NCBI GenBank assembly: GCA_018398815.1
Contig: CM031595.1
Coordinates: forward strand, 56,627,370 to 56,691,369
DNA: 64,000 nt
Source: Conus ventricosus
Taxonomy: Eukaryota; Mollusca; Gastropoda; Neogastropoda; Conidae
Direction of reading: 5' to 3'
Made by a program: the position numbers and the translations under genes
The notes under the pieces: model-generated
The model's database searches: none
What the model was told of the DNA's origin: nothing
Seen by the model: the letters and a program-made list of their open reading frames with translations, nothing else
In this document: in pieces, positions 21,371-32,500 of the stretch
Layout of the letters: each line of letters begins with the position of its first letter
How positions within the stretch are numbered: the first letter of the stretch is position 1

Positions 21371-21861
21371 GTAATTCTAGGCGTTCAGATGTGCAACCCA
21401 AAATTAACGATTATGTGAGAGACCTCTGGCAGGAGGATTGGAACACACAGACGAGTAACAAACTCTTTCAGATCCGTCCAAACCTTAAGGACTTCCTCCC
21501 ATCCACGTCGGGAGGTCGCAAAGAGGAAACGGTTCTGTGCCGGCTGCACACCGGCCATTCGTATTTTACCCATGCTTACCTTTTAAAGAGTGAAGAAGCT
21601 CCGTGGTGCATTCCATGTCATGCGCCACTCACAATGAAACATGTTCTTTTAGAGTGTTGGGACTTGCACGATGTGAGACACAAACATTTTACAGCGGAGT
21701 CCATGAAGATCCTGTTCAGGGATGTCCCGCCTGATGTGATCCTTGAGTTTTTGAGAGAGATTAACATTTTTCATCTGATTTAAGATTTTACGGAAGAAAG
21801 ATTTTTAACAAAGTTTCTGGTGCGTTTGTAGACGATGTCATTTAATGAGATGTATGAAAGT

Positions 21862-21912
<51 letters not shown>

Positions 21913-22012
21913 TGACTGGTGATTGATTTTAACGTGGTGACAGCCCTGATGTGGCCCTTTGCGGTCGGCTGGGCTATAAGCAACATTATCTTATCTTATC
22001 GTAATTCTAGGC
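21371..22012 (+). mobile_element. 5'-truncated I-like element (3' fragment), with target duplication
   Basis: GTAATTCTAGGC at 21371-21382 and 22001-22012 flanks a 618-bp insert (21383-22000). It encodes the last 130 residues of ORF2 (QPKINDYVRDLWQEDWNTQ to FLREINIFHLI), then the 3' UTR and the TTATC tail. The reading is unbroken and nearly identical to 8227-8625. The T-run in the 3' UTR is expanded to about 48 T at 21862-21909. Confidence 0.95.
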
Positions 22013-22206
22013 CCGAATGTAGCCAACAAATGGAACACAATTCAAAACGAAGTTTCTGATACATCTAAAATGAAAATTAAATAGATCAGCATTGATTTTC
22101 AGGAATTGCTTTCAACAACACTGTAACTACCAGGAGTAAGCATAACTAAATAATTCATTCCAGCCTCCATCACATCAGGTACTGATTCCATGAAAAAATA
22201 ACATGC

Positions 22207-22212
22207 ACAGAG

Positions 22213-22262
<50 letters not shown>
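22207..22262. repeat. (GA)n microsatellite
   Basis: About 55 bases of GA dinucleotide repeat. Confidence 0.95.
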
Positions 22263-22265
<3 letters not shown>

Positions 22266-23464
22266 TCCAAGGTCTCTTGAAAGAAAAATACCACCAGTTC
22301 TCCTTCTAAGTGAAACTCTTAGTCTTGTGCGCATCTCCATTAAGTGGCTTTTAACATTTTTCTTTAAAACACTTAAACAAGTCAACAACAACAAAAATAT
22401 TTATCAATAACAACCAGATTCCCAATAAGCTTGTTCCCAGTACACTTATTTAACATACCTCGAAAGATAATCACCAGTCCTTCGTGCTGTAGCTAACCAG
22501 CATGAAACCGGTCTTTCCGTTATCAGACGAACAGGCAAAACCTCCGTTAGCTGTGCCAAGCAGTGGGAAAAGAGCGAAGTCTGGGCGGGAGGCTGGTATT
22601 ATTGCCTCCAGTTCACACCCACAGCTAACACGCCGCAGAATATAGGCCCTGAGCTTCAGTAAATAACAGTATTAATCCATGCTTTGTCATTGCCGTGAAT
22701 AAATATCCATTAACGTCTGGTAATTTGTGCACATTCCTAACCAGAGATTATGCCAAGTAGACTGGTTATATCCACAAACCAACTATTGTATTCCTACTCA
22801 TCCACGGCCATTCTAAAGACAATTCTGGAACCACGCTAACCAGGCCCCAAGGCGGAGAACTCCTCCGACAAAAGATCAGAATTCACTGAAATCCCTATAC
22901 ACTTACACTACCCTTATCAACTCAACTACATACCAAAGAATAAAAATAGCCACAATAAAACGAAACATGCTCTTCAAGAGCATGAAGATTAAACATTTGC
23001 AGAAGTAAACTTCTGTCCGGCCACACTAACATCTAGTACAAAGCTGATCCTCAGTGTGAATTATGATCTCCTATCTGGTACTCATATCTTTTACAGAACT
23101 TCACTTTGGAAAAGATTTTTTTTTTCATCACCCCTTGTTAGTTTTCTACCCCTACTGGATCTTGTAGGCTATCTAACTATAAAACCACATGTACTGTGTA
23201 TCAAAACAATTTTACAACCACAATCAAAAAGATTTGAAAAATAATAATCTCATATCTGGCAAGTTTTAAGTAGATTTGTCCCCCCCACCCCACCCCCTCT
23301 TTTCTTCTTCTCTGTAGGCAGCCACCTTCAATCAATGTAGTACATCACACATGCCACATGGTACATGTGCCTGTATATTCTCTCTCTTTCCTGCGACCCC
23401 CCCCCTCCCCTCAATTACACACATGCAAGCGGATAACTAGTATAATACTTGAAGTACATCTTAC
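22263..23464. other. No gene recognised
   Basis: Mixed AT-rich sequence with C-rich runs near 23280 and 23397. I see no conserved protein text on either strand. It may include the far edge of the gypsy LTR or the deleted body of the hAT-like copy whose first exon follows. Confidence 0.4.
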
Positions 23465-23762
23465 CTGGCAAACGTTGATTACTTTCCAGAGACGCACACT
23501 TATCCAGATGCTTCTTTGATCGGAGATGGTCAGTCAGTGTTGAAACACCACGACTGGCGTAAGATACGTCTTTGTTGCAGACAATACACCGTGCAGCTCC
23601 ACTGATATTTATCTTGCGAAAGCGCGTCCCAAGGCGCTCCTTCTTTACTACATCTCTGATTTCCACCTCCACAACTACAAATATCCACTCCCATTTCCAT
23701 TTATTTGGGCACTTGTCTTCGAACGGATCGCCGAAGTTTACCACACGACCAAGGCACGCCAT
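23465..23762 (-). CDS. Orphan first exon of a hAT-like gene with BED-type zinc finger
   Basis: Starts MACLGRVVNFGDPFEDKCPN at 23762 and runs to a canonical donor (GCCAG then GTAAGA at 23465). It has NKWKWEW, ARCIVCNKDVSYASRG and LTDHLRSKKHLDKC: a Cys pair and a His pair spaced as in BED fingers. It is the most complete of three such exons in the window. No core exon is seen to its left, so this copy has lost the rest or is spliced to something distant. Confidence 0.65.
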
Positions 23763-24031
23763 GTTGAAAACTCGCCTGTTCAAAGTTTGCGCATGCGCAG
23801 AAAGACACGACATTCACAAATTTGGGCTGCCCGCGAGAGTTAATAGCTGCTGTTGCTGGCGATTCGGGTAACTGAGGCAGGCGTTCGCAGCACGCAAACA
23901 CAGTACGCTCGCGTTCCGCAATAGTCTCGATCGTCCATACCCAAACTTCCACGAGAACGAGAACAGAGAACGAGATAACGCTCGCGTTAGTATAACTTGG
24001 TCTAGGCCAGCCGAGACTAGTTCAACAACAG

Positions 24032-24944
24032 CTAAAACCGGTGCTTTATATTTTTTGTACCCCAGATTTTTTTTTTCGCGGACGCAATTTCGTTTTCGCG
24101 GAAAGCAAATTTTACTGCTGCGGAAATCAGCGTTTTCGCTGACAATTCCCATGGCTGGTTTACCTTCTTAAGAGGTGTGCTCTTTCGCACAACCTTAGAA
24201 AGGTCATCAAGGCAGTGCACTTCACTCTGTCTGAGTTTCCTCTTTAGAAGGCCGAAGCACCAGTCAGGTGCAAACTTAGTATGACCAGGAGGCATGAAGT
24301 TCAAAGTAGCGGACCTGTGCCTCCCAGTCATCACCCGCCATGCAAAGTACCACAGTACAAAGCGGTTCTTGTTGTGGCCAGAACAATTGTCGCAGTGGAG
24401 CTGCACATCTCTCTCTCCAAGGCCGTGGTGATAAAAAAAATGATGGAGATATGAAATGACAGCATTGCTGCCCTTGGTAGATGAGGCTCCTTCATCAATT
24501 AATTGATTTGCTGTGGCAGACCCTCACAGCAAACACCAAAAATACCCACTTTCCTGGGGGTCAGGAAGTAGATGGGTCCAGGCTGGAAGGGACTGTTTGG
24601 GAGATGAACTTGCTGGGCAAAATCAATGGAGTAGTGGATGGTGACATCCCTGCTACAGGGTTGGTGGCGCCCCAGGGATGTGATCTGCTGCTGTTCAGCT
24701 ACTTCCTTGCATTCTGCTGTCATGCGTCAGTACAGTACCCTTTCTTCTTCAACACGGTTTAAGTGTTGTTGCTGTGCCATCAGCAGTTCCTGCTTTTCAC
24801 GGTCATCCAGGATGCCGCCCCGAAAAATCTGGTGCTTGTTGGACTGACAGATCCATAGATCAGTCATAGGACGAGCAACCACAATGAAGGGAAGTAGGGT
24901 CGCCCACAGTTTCTGGAATGTTGACAATGACACTGGACGCAATC
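24032..24944 (-). CDS. DDE-like transposase-type protein, terminal exon (unassigned family)
   Basis: Exon begins after acceptor CCTCAG at 24945 and reads VSLSTFQKLWATLLPFIVVA. It continues through a coiled-coil-like stretch (EKQELLMAQQQHLNRVEEE) to YSIDFAQQVHLPNSP and GPIYFLTPRKVGIFGVC. Then come LHCDNCSGHNKNRFVLWYF and LNFMPPGHTKFAPDWCFGLL. I know the D-N-C-x-G-x-N-K-N and G-H-T-K-F-x-P-D blocks from a large invertebrate protein family with a transposase-like core; I cannot name the superfamily. Asp residues in FAQQV-side and CDNCSGHNKN are candidates for catalysis. One break lies near 24410-24490. Confidence 0.6.
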
Positions 24945-25834
24945 CTGAGGAAAAAACATTTACTTGTATAAATAATTCATTAATTAATTGTAGTGATCTT
25001 TATTATGGTATGAGCTTTTTTTTTTCCTGACTACCACAACAAAACTCGGTACCTATGTTTGAAATCTTTAGGATTTTTTAGGTTGGACAATTTCAACATC
25101 CCAGTTTCCACAAAGGGTAATGCAAAATTAAACTGAATGGTGTATCAGTTATGACCCCGAGTACATGCCAACAAAACCTGGTGTGTGCCATCAACTAAGT
25201 GATCTGGCAACAGAATTAACATTTGTTTTTATTACTACTATCTAAACTTATTCACATTATTTTGATCAGCTGAACTTTCATCACTTTCTGTAAAAAATGG
25301 AAGGAAGGAGCTGATAAAAAAAAATCGGAACTACAAAGACATGCATGTATGACACTTTACTGTTTGCATGGGTCACATAACTACAAAGACATGCATGTAT
25401 GACACTTTACTGTTTGCATGGGTCACATAACTACAAAGACATGCATGTATGACACTTTACTGTTTGCATGGGTCACATAACTACAAAGACATGCATGTAT
25501 GACACTTTACTGTTTGCATGGGTCACATAACTACAAAGACATGCATGTATGACACTTTACTGTTTGCATGGGTCACATAACTACAAAGACATGCATGTAT
25601 GACACTTTACTGTTTGCATGGGTCACATAAACAAGAAACAAGCAAGCAAAACAAAATTATCAACAACTCACAAGTAAATTACTTTTCCACACTATTTACA
25701 CAATGAAATTGATCAAATGGGATGAATGAATGAATTAAATTAATGAATGAATGAATAAATGGAATTTGTTTAAAGTAAATGATAAGCAACATGTTGAACA
25801 AGACAAAGAGAAAAGGGGATGGGGCAGTGATTAC
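24945..25834. other. Intron of the DDE-like gene
   Basis: Bounded by donor GTAA at 25831-25834 and acceptor CAG at 24945-24947 on the minus strand. It contains the 50-bp tandem repeat and no other gene. Confidence 0.6.
25331..25630. repeat. 50-bp tandem repeat, six identical copies
   Basis: The unit starts CTACAAAGACATGCATGTAT and ends GGTCACATAA. Copies begin every 50 bases from 25331, with no differences that I can see. Confidence 0.98.
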
Positions 25835-25966
25835 CTTGACTCTCACAGACAGCAATGAAATCGCGGTGGACTTCACTCTTTGGGCGGGATGACGGCAGGA
25901 GCAGAATGTCGTCACGCTTGAAACCAGGTACCCTGCCCGGAAGACTGACAGCATGGTCTTCTGCAT

Positions 25967-26385
25967 GGGGAGGTACCTTTTGGTCTATTCCCTTTAACTA
26001 GTTTAAGTCTATTCCTTTCAGGTCTATTCTCGTTAAGTCTTAGGGATAGGGTTAGTACCCTAACCCTATCCCTATCCCTATCCCTAACCCTATCCCTAAC
26101 CCTATCCCTAACCCTAACCCTATCCCGATCCCTAACCCTATCCCTAACCCTATCCCTAACCCTAACCCTATCCCTAACCCTATCCCGATCCCTAACCCTA
26201 ACCCTAACCCTATCCCTAACCCTAACCCTATCCCTAACCCTATCCCTAACCCTAACCCTAACCCTAACCCTATCCCTAACCCTATCACTAAGACTTAACG
26301 AGAATAGACCTGGAAGGAATAGACTTAAAGGGAATAGACCTAAAGGGAATAGACCTAAAGGGAATAGACCTAAAGGGCCGCCCCC
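25967..26385. mobile_element. MITE with telomere-like interior, 8-bp target duplication
   Basis: TTCTGCAT is at 25959-25966 and 26386-26393. The ends are GGGGAGGTACC on the left and GGCCGCCCC on the right, imperfect inverted repeats that both lead into GGTCTATTCCCTTTA-type sub-repeats. No ORF of its own. The 8-bp duplication and G-rich ends fit several cut-and-paste groups (Merlin, MULE or hAT relatives); I do not assign one. Confidence 0.7.
26052..26287. repeat. Interstitial telomere-like hexamer array (CCCTAA/CCCTAT)
   Basis: About 39 hexamers of CCCTAA mixed with CCCTAT and rare CCCGAT. CCCTAA is the TTAGGG telomere unit. The array is bordered by TTAGGGATAGGGTTAG on the left and inverted GACTTAACGAGAATAGACC-type sequence at both sides, so it is internal to the MITE. 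Confidence 0.95.
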
Positions 26386-26545
26386 TTCTGCATAGTTCTT
26401 GATGAACTGAACTATGCGGCTGGTGTCATCCAGGGACAGGGCCTTAGTGTTGTTCTCCCTCCCCCCTCTCTTTTTCATGCGAATGCTAGGCCCTCCGCTG
26501 CTGATGAAATGCTTCAGGGGGTTTTGCAGTCTTTTTCTCTCCAAC

Positions 26546-28264
26546 CTGAAACTTGTAAAAATCTATAGGCAACTTCCTTGTCTATTAACAGTTTCCCTGA
26601 CTTTCATAAACACCACCATTTCCCCCCCCACATCAAATACCTTTTAGCAAAAAAAAGAAAAAAAGGTTTAATTGGCAGATAAAAAAAAATACGCCCTTTT
26701 CACAACTGAATTAAACCAAAGGGTTTATTTTTGAAAAAAAACAGTGTACCCTTTAAAAAAAAAAAAAAGTGAAAATATATGTGTAGGTGTGTATGTAAAA
26801 GTGTTGTTGGGGATTTATGCTGGTGTTTTGAGAAATGTTTTAATTTAAACCAAAGTTTTCACGAAAATTTTTTTTGACTGTTTAAAAAAAACAAAACTTC
26901 ACTATTTAGTCATGCTGAAAGTCGAGAATCACACCCAATTTAAATCCAACTATTTTGAGAAAAAATCTGTATAGTTTTTGCACAAACTTCTTACCCAGGA
27001 GAAACCTGAAGGCTTTTTACGACAAGTCGGTTATTTTGGGTTTGAAGTGGGGGGCTTTTGCGCTCTTTTGTTTTTTTTCTGCGCCCGCTTCTGAGTTTTC
27101 CCCTTTCCGCATTTTTGAACTGAAGATTCCCATCACAAACAAGTCCAGTTCATCTAGCACAACAGATGAAAACACATAAAACTAAAATTTTCAAGCTAGA
27201 AAGACCCCCCCCCCCAAAAAAACTTGGAAACCCCCCAAACTCAAAACCCCATTGGACACCTCACACTTTCATACACGAACCCCACCCCCCCCCTCCTCTG
27301 TCCTTCCTGCCCCCCCCCCCCCCCCCCACTCCCCAACCCCACAAACTTTTTTGCCCTACACACACAGGGGGTCAGTTAAAAAGGAAATTCCACACCCCCC
27401 CCCCACCCCTTCTTGTGCCCCTTTCCACACACACCACACAATTGATGATACACAGCTGCACATATTATGCACCCCCCCCCCCCCCCCCCCCCCCCCCCCC
27501 GCGAGTTCCCCCCCATCCCACACACCACGCACAAAACACCACACAACAACACACACCACACAACACAACACCAAAAACACAAATATTTCAATTCTAGTGT
27601 TGGATTCAAAACCTTTAAACTTAGCTACTTAGATTTTAAAATTTATACGGCAGGAAAACCATTTTAAAGCGAAGTGAATAATTGCTCATGATCCCTATTC
27701 CCCGCCTTCAGTATTCCTTTGGTGGGGGCTAGCAAAAACAAATCATGACACAATGTTCATAAATAAGTAGGGAAATAAAATAAAAAATAATTTGATAAAG
27801 AATAAAACACAATAAAAAAATATAGAAAGCACATGATTACATTGTAATATTTCAATTGATTAAATCAGTCACAGTGGAGAACAGTTGGTTTTAATAATCA
27901 TCTTACTTGGCAATCAGTCACTCACCTGAAGTCAAGTCAAGGCAACTCAGCCGCAATGCCAGAATTTCTTGGGGAGAAAACTGGAGATGCAGCCTCTCTT
28001 CTCTCCGGCACACTGATCCGTCTCCGTGGCCACTTTGATCTGAGTGCAACTGCACTTAAATTCTGCGGCAGTCTGGAGCGTGGGATATTGTGGTGCACCG
28101 TTAATACAAGTGCAAAATCATTGTCGGATTCGACGTCAACGGTGCCTCGTCAGCGTCACTATCACTCGGATCGTCGTGTTCCATTTCTTCTTCTGATTCA
28201 TGATCACTGTCTTCTGAGTAGTCTTCATCAGACTGATCGGGTCATCAATGAAAAAAATCGTTGA
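26546..28264. other. Low-complexity region without supported gene
   Basis: A/T-rich to 27180, then C-rich and CA-rich (27200-27560, with C runs at 27311-27328 and 27471-27500), then AT-rich. Proline-rich readings in the C-rich part are by-products of composition. The stretch 28100-28264 on the minus strand reads an acidic segment (DYSEDSDHESEEEMEHDD) that may be a frameshifted continuation of the exon at 28265-28474. Confidence 0.5.
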
Positions 28265-28474
28265 TCAGTTCTGCAGCTCCTCACCTTGAGTAAATTTGCC
28301 GCTTGAGACTGATTCAACAAGTCGATCATTCGTTTTTGCTTTCGCCCTCTCCATCTTCGCACACGAGTGACCCAACGACAAACTGACGGAGTACTTTCCC
28401 TTGTTGAAATTTAGACCAATCCGCTTTCTCGGCTCAGACTGTATCCAAGCAAGACTTCTAAAGTCCGTGCTCAT
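28265..28474 (-). CDS. Possible first exon of the DDE-like gene
   Basis: Starts MSTDFRSLAWIQSEPRKRIG and shows a basic middle (MERAKAKTNDR). An acidic Ser/Glu/Asp run follows in the next frame. It lies on the same strand and upstream of the DDE-like exons. I recognise no domain; the link to the gene is by position only. Confidence 0.3.
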   Translation of the reverse strand: MSTDFRSLAWIQSEPRKRIGLNFNKGKYSVSLSLGHSCAKMERAKAKTNDRLVESVSSGKFTQGEELQN

Positions 28475-28588
28475 TGGTCTGAGGAACAGTGTCTGTTTAC
28501 CTATTTTGGAGGTAAATTACGCATTGGGGTCAGGTTGTACATTCAGGGCTTAAAATGGTCTATCCAAAAATCAGAGGAAAATTTTGAA

Positions 28589-28658
28589 GTGGCGAAGCCA
28601 CGAATGTGTGCCTGCGAAGCAGGCACGCCCTGCTAGGGGGGTCTGGGGGCATGCCCCC
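28589..28658. other. Cluster of three hairpin palindromes near the hAT-like 3' end
   Basis: GTGGCGAAGCCAC (28589-28601), GTGCCTGCGAAGCAGGCAC (28608-28626) and GGGGGCATGCCCCC (28645-28658). The first two both have GCGAAGC at the turn, a heptamer known to form an exceptionally stable DNA mini-hairpin. The cluster is conserved at 49485-49560. Confidence 0.85.
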
Positions 28659-29104
28659 CCAGAAAATTTTGAAAATCTAGAACAAAATCTGTGCACTCTG
28701 GCTCATTCTGAGCCCTATTTTTGGGAAAAAAATTGCACAGAAAAAGTGCAAGATTTAATGCAGAAAAGGTACATCCATACAGATATTCAATCCACTGTCA
28801 AAGACAAGACAAAGGTCTTAAACATCTAAATCTAAAATGATATTTATATCAACACATTTCATGTGAAAAGAGCATAAAAAAGACCAACAGGTTATCAAGA
28901 CAAAACAAAATGGTTATTGGTGGAGACACAGTTATCAAAATTCAAAACTCACATTTGGAATGTGGAACTAAGCAATCTGAGAGGGGCTGGTTCTGTCGCC
29001 TCTTACGACAAGCACAGCCAAGCTGCAGAAATATTCTTTCCCTTCCCCTTGTCTGGAGGGGAAAGCTGCCCATTTAATCTTTAGGATGGGGTCGGAAGAA
29101 GCAT

Positions 29105-29310
29105 GACAGGTAGACGATGTCTGTGGTGCACAGTACACATCTTGCACTGCCTGGCACGTCAACCTTTCGAATATGTTGACCGATCCGCTCGAATTCATCG
29201 GGATCTGACCTCACTTTCACGGACTTTAAAGTCCACTCCCACCTCCATTTGTTTTTGATCCCGCTTTCGTCAAACTTCTCTCCACGTTCGATGATTCTCA
29301 CAGTCGCCAT
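29105..29310 (-). pseudogene. First exon (BED-like) of the deleted hAT-like element
   Basis: Starts MATVRIIERGEKFDESGIKN at 29310, then KWRWEWTLKSVKVRSDPDEF and ARCVLCTTDIVYLS. Pattern matches the exons at 16251-16490 and 23465-23762. The deletion joins it to 3' sequence right after the Cys pair, so the zinc finger is incomplete. Confidence 0.7.
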
Positions 29311-29567
29311 CTTGATAGATTAGGCGCCTAAAGCTACCGGTGCGAAATGGCTGTTTGCGACTTTGAACCGAATACGAATCAGAACCATATGCGAATGCGG
29401 ACGCGTTTGGGGCGTTTAGATCGGGTTTCTTTCCCCCGAGGAAATCGATTTTTTTTCCCGAGGAATTTTTTGGCTTCCCGAGGAATTTCTCGGATCCGAG
29501 GAGGATTTTAAGCCCTGACATTCTTGTGAATGAAACGGCGGGAATGAGACGAGTCCAACGGTATGCC

Positions 29568-32500
29568 CAGAGGTTCCGCTAGACTATAGACTTTGCCGGT
29601 ACTTGGTACCGACAACAACAAAAATTTCCGGTACAAGTCTTAAATCCGCCGGTACCGCGCTTGGCTGCCTGCCATGCACTACACACTCAACCGCGATTCT
29701 GGGTCACGCGAACGGGCGATAGCGAGCGGCCTACCGGCACGGATAGCACGTAACAGGCTTGTCGGTGACAGCCTTCAGTCAACTGAACTCAACAGAAAAG
29801 TCGACGGAGAGAGTAACATGCAAAAAAATCATAAATGAAAACAAAAAGCAAAACAAAACCAAACCAACCAACCAAAACGTAACTTGAAAGAAAAACAAAC
29901 AAACAAACAAACAAACAAAACAAACTTAACAAACTTCTCACTTACCAATCCACACGTGCGAAAGAATTCCGTCAGTGTTCGTCATCGAACCATGCAGTTA
30001 CTCAAAGTGATGTTGAAAACAGCGACAGTCAATTGAAAACTGGGTCGGGGATTACCGCAAGTTCAATCCAGGGTCAGACTGTCAGCATGACACGCACACA
30101 ATCCATATGTCTCTACTGATCAACAGACTTACAGAGTCCGTGCACTCAAGATATTGATGACCAGTGAACAGTTACAGTTTTGTATTGTCAGAAGTCAAGA
30201 ATAAGCGACACAAACTTGTGATATGCACAATGAAGGACGACTGTACGAAGGTCACAAGATAAAAAGAAGGGGGGGAAAAAAACAGCAAACACGCGAATAC
30301 ACACTGTCACACACACACACACACACACACAAATCAGTAGTCGTGCTCGAAGGAAACGGATCTATTTGCGGCGTTCCCGCATGCCGTTGAAAATTTCGGC
30401 AGCCCGGGCAAAAGGAAACTGATCAAGCGAAAGTGCTTCTGATGACGGCAGCATCAGTCTGTTCACCCGGTTTTCTGACAGACTGCTTCTTTTGGCAGTT
30501 TTTATTCTTTTCTGGAGACTGAACCCTCGTTCTGCTGGCACACTTGTGACAGGTATCACAAGTCCGATGCTGGCCAACTTAGCAAACTCCGGAAAAATGT
30601 CCTTATAGTCCCGCAGGATCAGACCACAAGTGGTTTCAAAGTCCATTTTGCCGTGACCTTTCAAGGTTGCTTTGAGCTGAGTGAATTCTTGGCAAGCATT
30701 GTGTCTGTTGAGCACTGGCCCTTTCTGGCGTCCGTCGGATGTCGCGCGTTGGTTGCAAAGGTAATCAAACACTACGCCCAGTGCGTCGTTACCATGGTTG
30801 CGAAGAGCGTCGGCCTGGTCAGGGTACTTGGATGAATTCAACAAAATGTCAATGTTGTGGATGATATCAAGGTCCTCTTGTGGAAAACGAGCCTTGAGTG
30901 AGTCGATTGTGTGCTGCACAAATTCTTCTCTGAGGCGTTCGTGTGCTCGCACAGCGTCAGCAGAGTAGTGGCTCATTTTCACGCCGTGCCACTGACCGTC
31001 GGGTGTGATTTCATTCATGAAATCATCTTCATTTTGCAGCCGTGAATGCGGTGTAGCCAGATAACTATCTTCCAGAGTACTGATAGTAGACTGGACCATG
31101 GGCCTAATGGTAGAGATGGTGACACTATCCTTCTGGAATATTAGATTCAACCTGTTGATTATGGAGAGAATGTCCGAAAGCATGTGTGTCATGGCGATGA
31201 AGGAAAACGTTTGGACCGTACGTAACAGGCCGTCCGCCACAGCGTTGTTCTGTCGTGTTGCCTCCTCGCCCAACTCCATGACGACTGCTGGCCAGTTTTG
31301 ACGAAGCGAATCCACTGCCCTCTGAAGGGAAAGCCAACGGACTGAGCATGGCTGTTTCAGGCTTGTGAAATCATCATCAGTGAGCACAGCATTAAGTTCT
31401 TTCAGGCGCTCGTTCCTTGTGGCAGAATACTGATAGAACTTGTAAACGCTGTTTGCAGTGTTTTTGTAGTCAGTCACCTTCCTCACTGCCCTTGAAGCAT
31501 CTTGTGATGCAAGTGCAACTTGGTGACACGCACAGTGGATGTGAATAAGAAATGGGTTGTTTTCTCTCCGTAGCTTCACACCAACGCCGTTGTGTCGTCC
31601 TGTCATGACACTGGCACCGTCGGATGCCAGTCCAATAACTTTATCAAAGTCTATGTGTCTCGCTTCAAGTGCCTCTCTCACCGTGGTAGCGATCGTTTCT
31701 GCAGTGCCGTCACGAACAGTGAAGTTGCCGAGAAACGCAGTCTTTGGTTTTTGATCTCTGATGATCCTCAAGTAGATTATCAGTTTTTTATCAATTGTCA
31801 CATTGACAGTTTCGTCAATGATAATGCCGATGTAGTCACTTCGGGAGATGGCACTGTCCATGTATTCAGTGGTGGTTTGCACCAAGGCTTTCTCCATTTC
31901 CTTCACTGCATCTTGATGCGAGTAAGTATTGGCCTTTTCCAGCGCTGGACATCGGGCTGCTTTCATAAGGGAAAGGACGCTGTCAAACTTGGTTGGTGCG
32001 ATGTCTTCTTTTGCCATCCATAAGACAACTTTAAGTTGCTCTTGCAGCGCTGATGACGTCTTTTCGTGAACATGGCTAACTACAGCAGCCATACGTTTTT
32101 TCTGTTGAATCGTTTCAACGGCGCTAACGTGGCTGGCACTGTTCTGGTGATCAACCAATGCCGATCGTTGTAAGTTGCACGATCCTTTTGTGAAGCCATT
32201 CACCTTCTTTGCTTCTTCACACACTGTGCAGAAAAGGGCAACTTTCCCGGTTTCTTCGTTTTCTTCTCTGCGGTGCCATGGAAACTCAGACACCCATGCA
32301 TTGTTGTATTCTTTCGTCCTCTGTCGTTTCGTGGGTACCAGCGTTTCGGCTTCTGACGTTGAAGACGTCATAGATTCAGAAGGAGTCGAACGACTGTCGC
32401 TTGATGGACGGTTCGTTGAAAAAAACGAGTGTAATGAACGCTGGTGCGACATTTTTGCAGAGAGCAGACAATGAAACTTTGGTCTACGTGACTAAGTAAG

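Larger units (their letters stand above)
25835..26545 (-). pseudogene. DDE-like gene, upstream exon split by a MITE
   Basis: The exon starts after acceptor TTTCAG (26546-26548), reads NPLKHFISSGG, MKKRGGRENN and DDTSRIVQFIKNYAE, and is then interrupted. On the far side it resumes VSLPGRVPGFKRDDILLLP and KSEVHRDFIAVCES up to donor GTAA at 25834. Removing 25967-26385 and one copy of TTCTGCAT makes the frame continuous (N-Y-A-E-D-H-A-V). The exon therefore belonged to a coding gene before the insertion. The match to the terminal exon is by order and strand. Confidence 0.6.
28544..29517 (-). mobile_element. Deleted hAT-like element (974 bp), 5-bp target duplication
   Basis: CAGGGCTTAAAA starts at 28544 and TTTTAAGCCCTG ends at 29517. 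ACATT is duplicated at 28539-28543 and 29518-29522. It keeps the promoter side with first exon (29105-29310) and the 3' 560 bp, which is nearly identical to 49440-50000 of the larger copy. The middle of the gene is deleted near 29105. It is non-autonomous. Confidence 0.85.

Noticed and set aside
25331..25630. CRISPR array
   Set aside because: The 50-bp copies are head to tail without spacers, in eukaryotic DNA.
26052..26287. A chromosome end
   Set aside because: The hexamers are interstitial, mixed with a second hexamer, and bordered by a transposon with target duplications.
25912..26544. A 210-residue Arg/Val/Asp repeat reading (RVRDRVRV) and the matching Gly/Ile/Leu reading
   Set aside because: Both are translations of the telomere-like hexamer array inside the MITE.
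27166..27632. Long proline-rich plus-strand readings and glycine-rich minus-strand readings
   Set aside because: Produced by C-rich and CA-rich low-complexity DNA; no domain and no codon signal.
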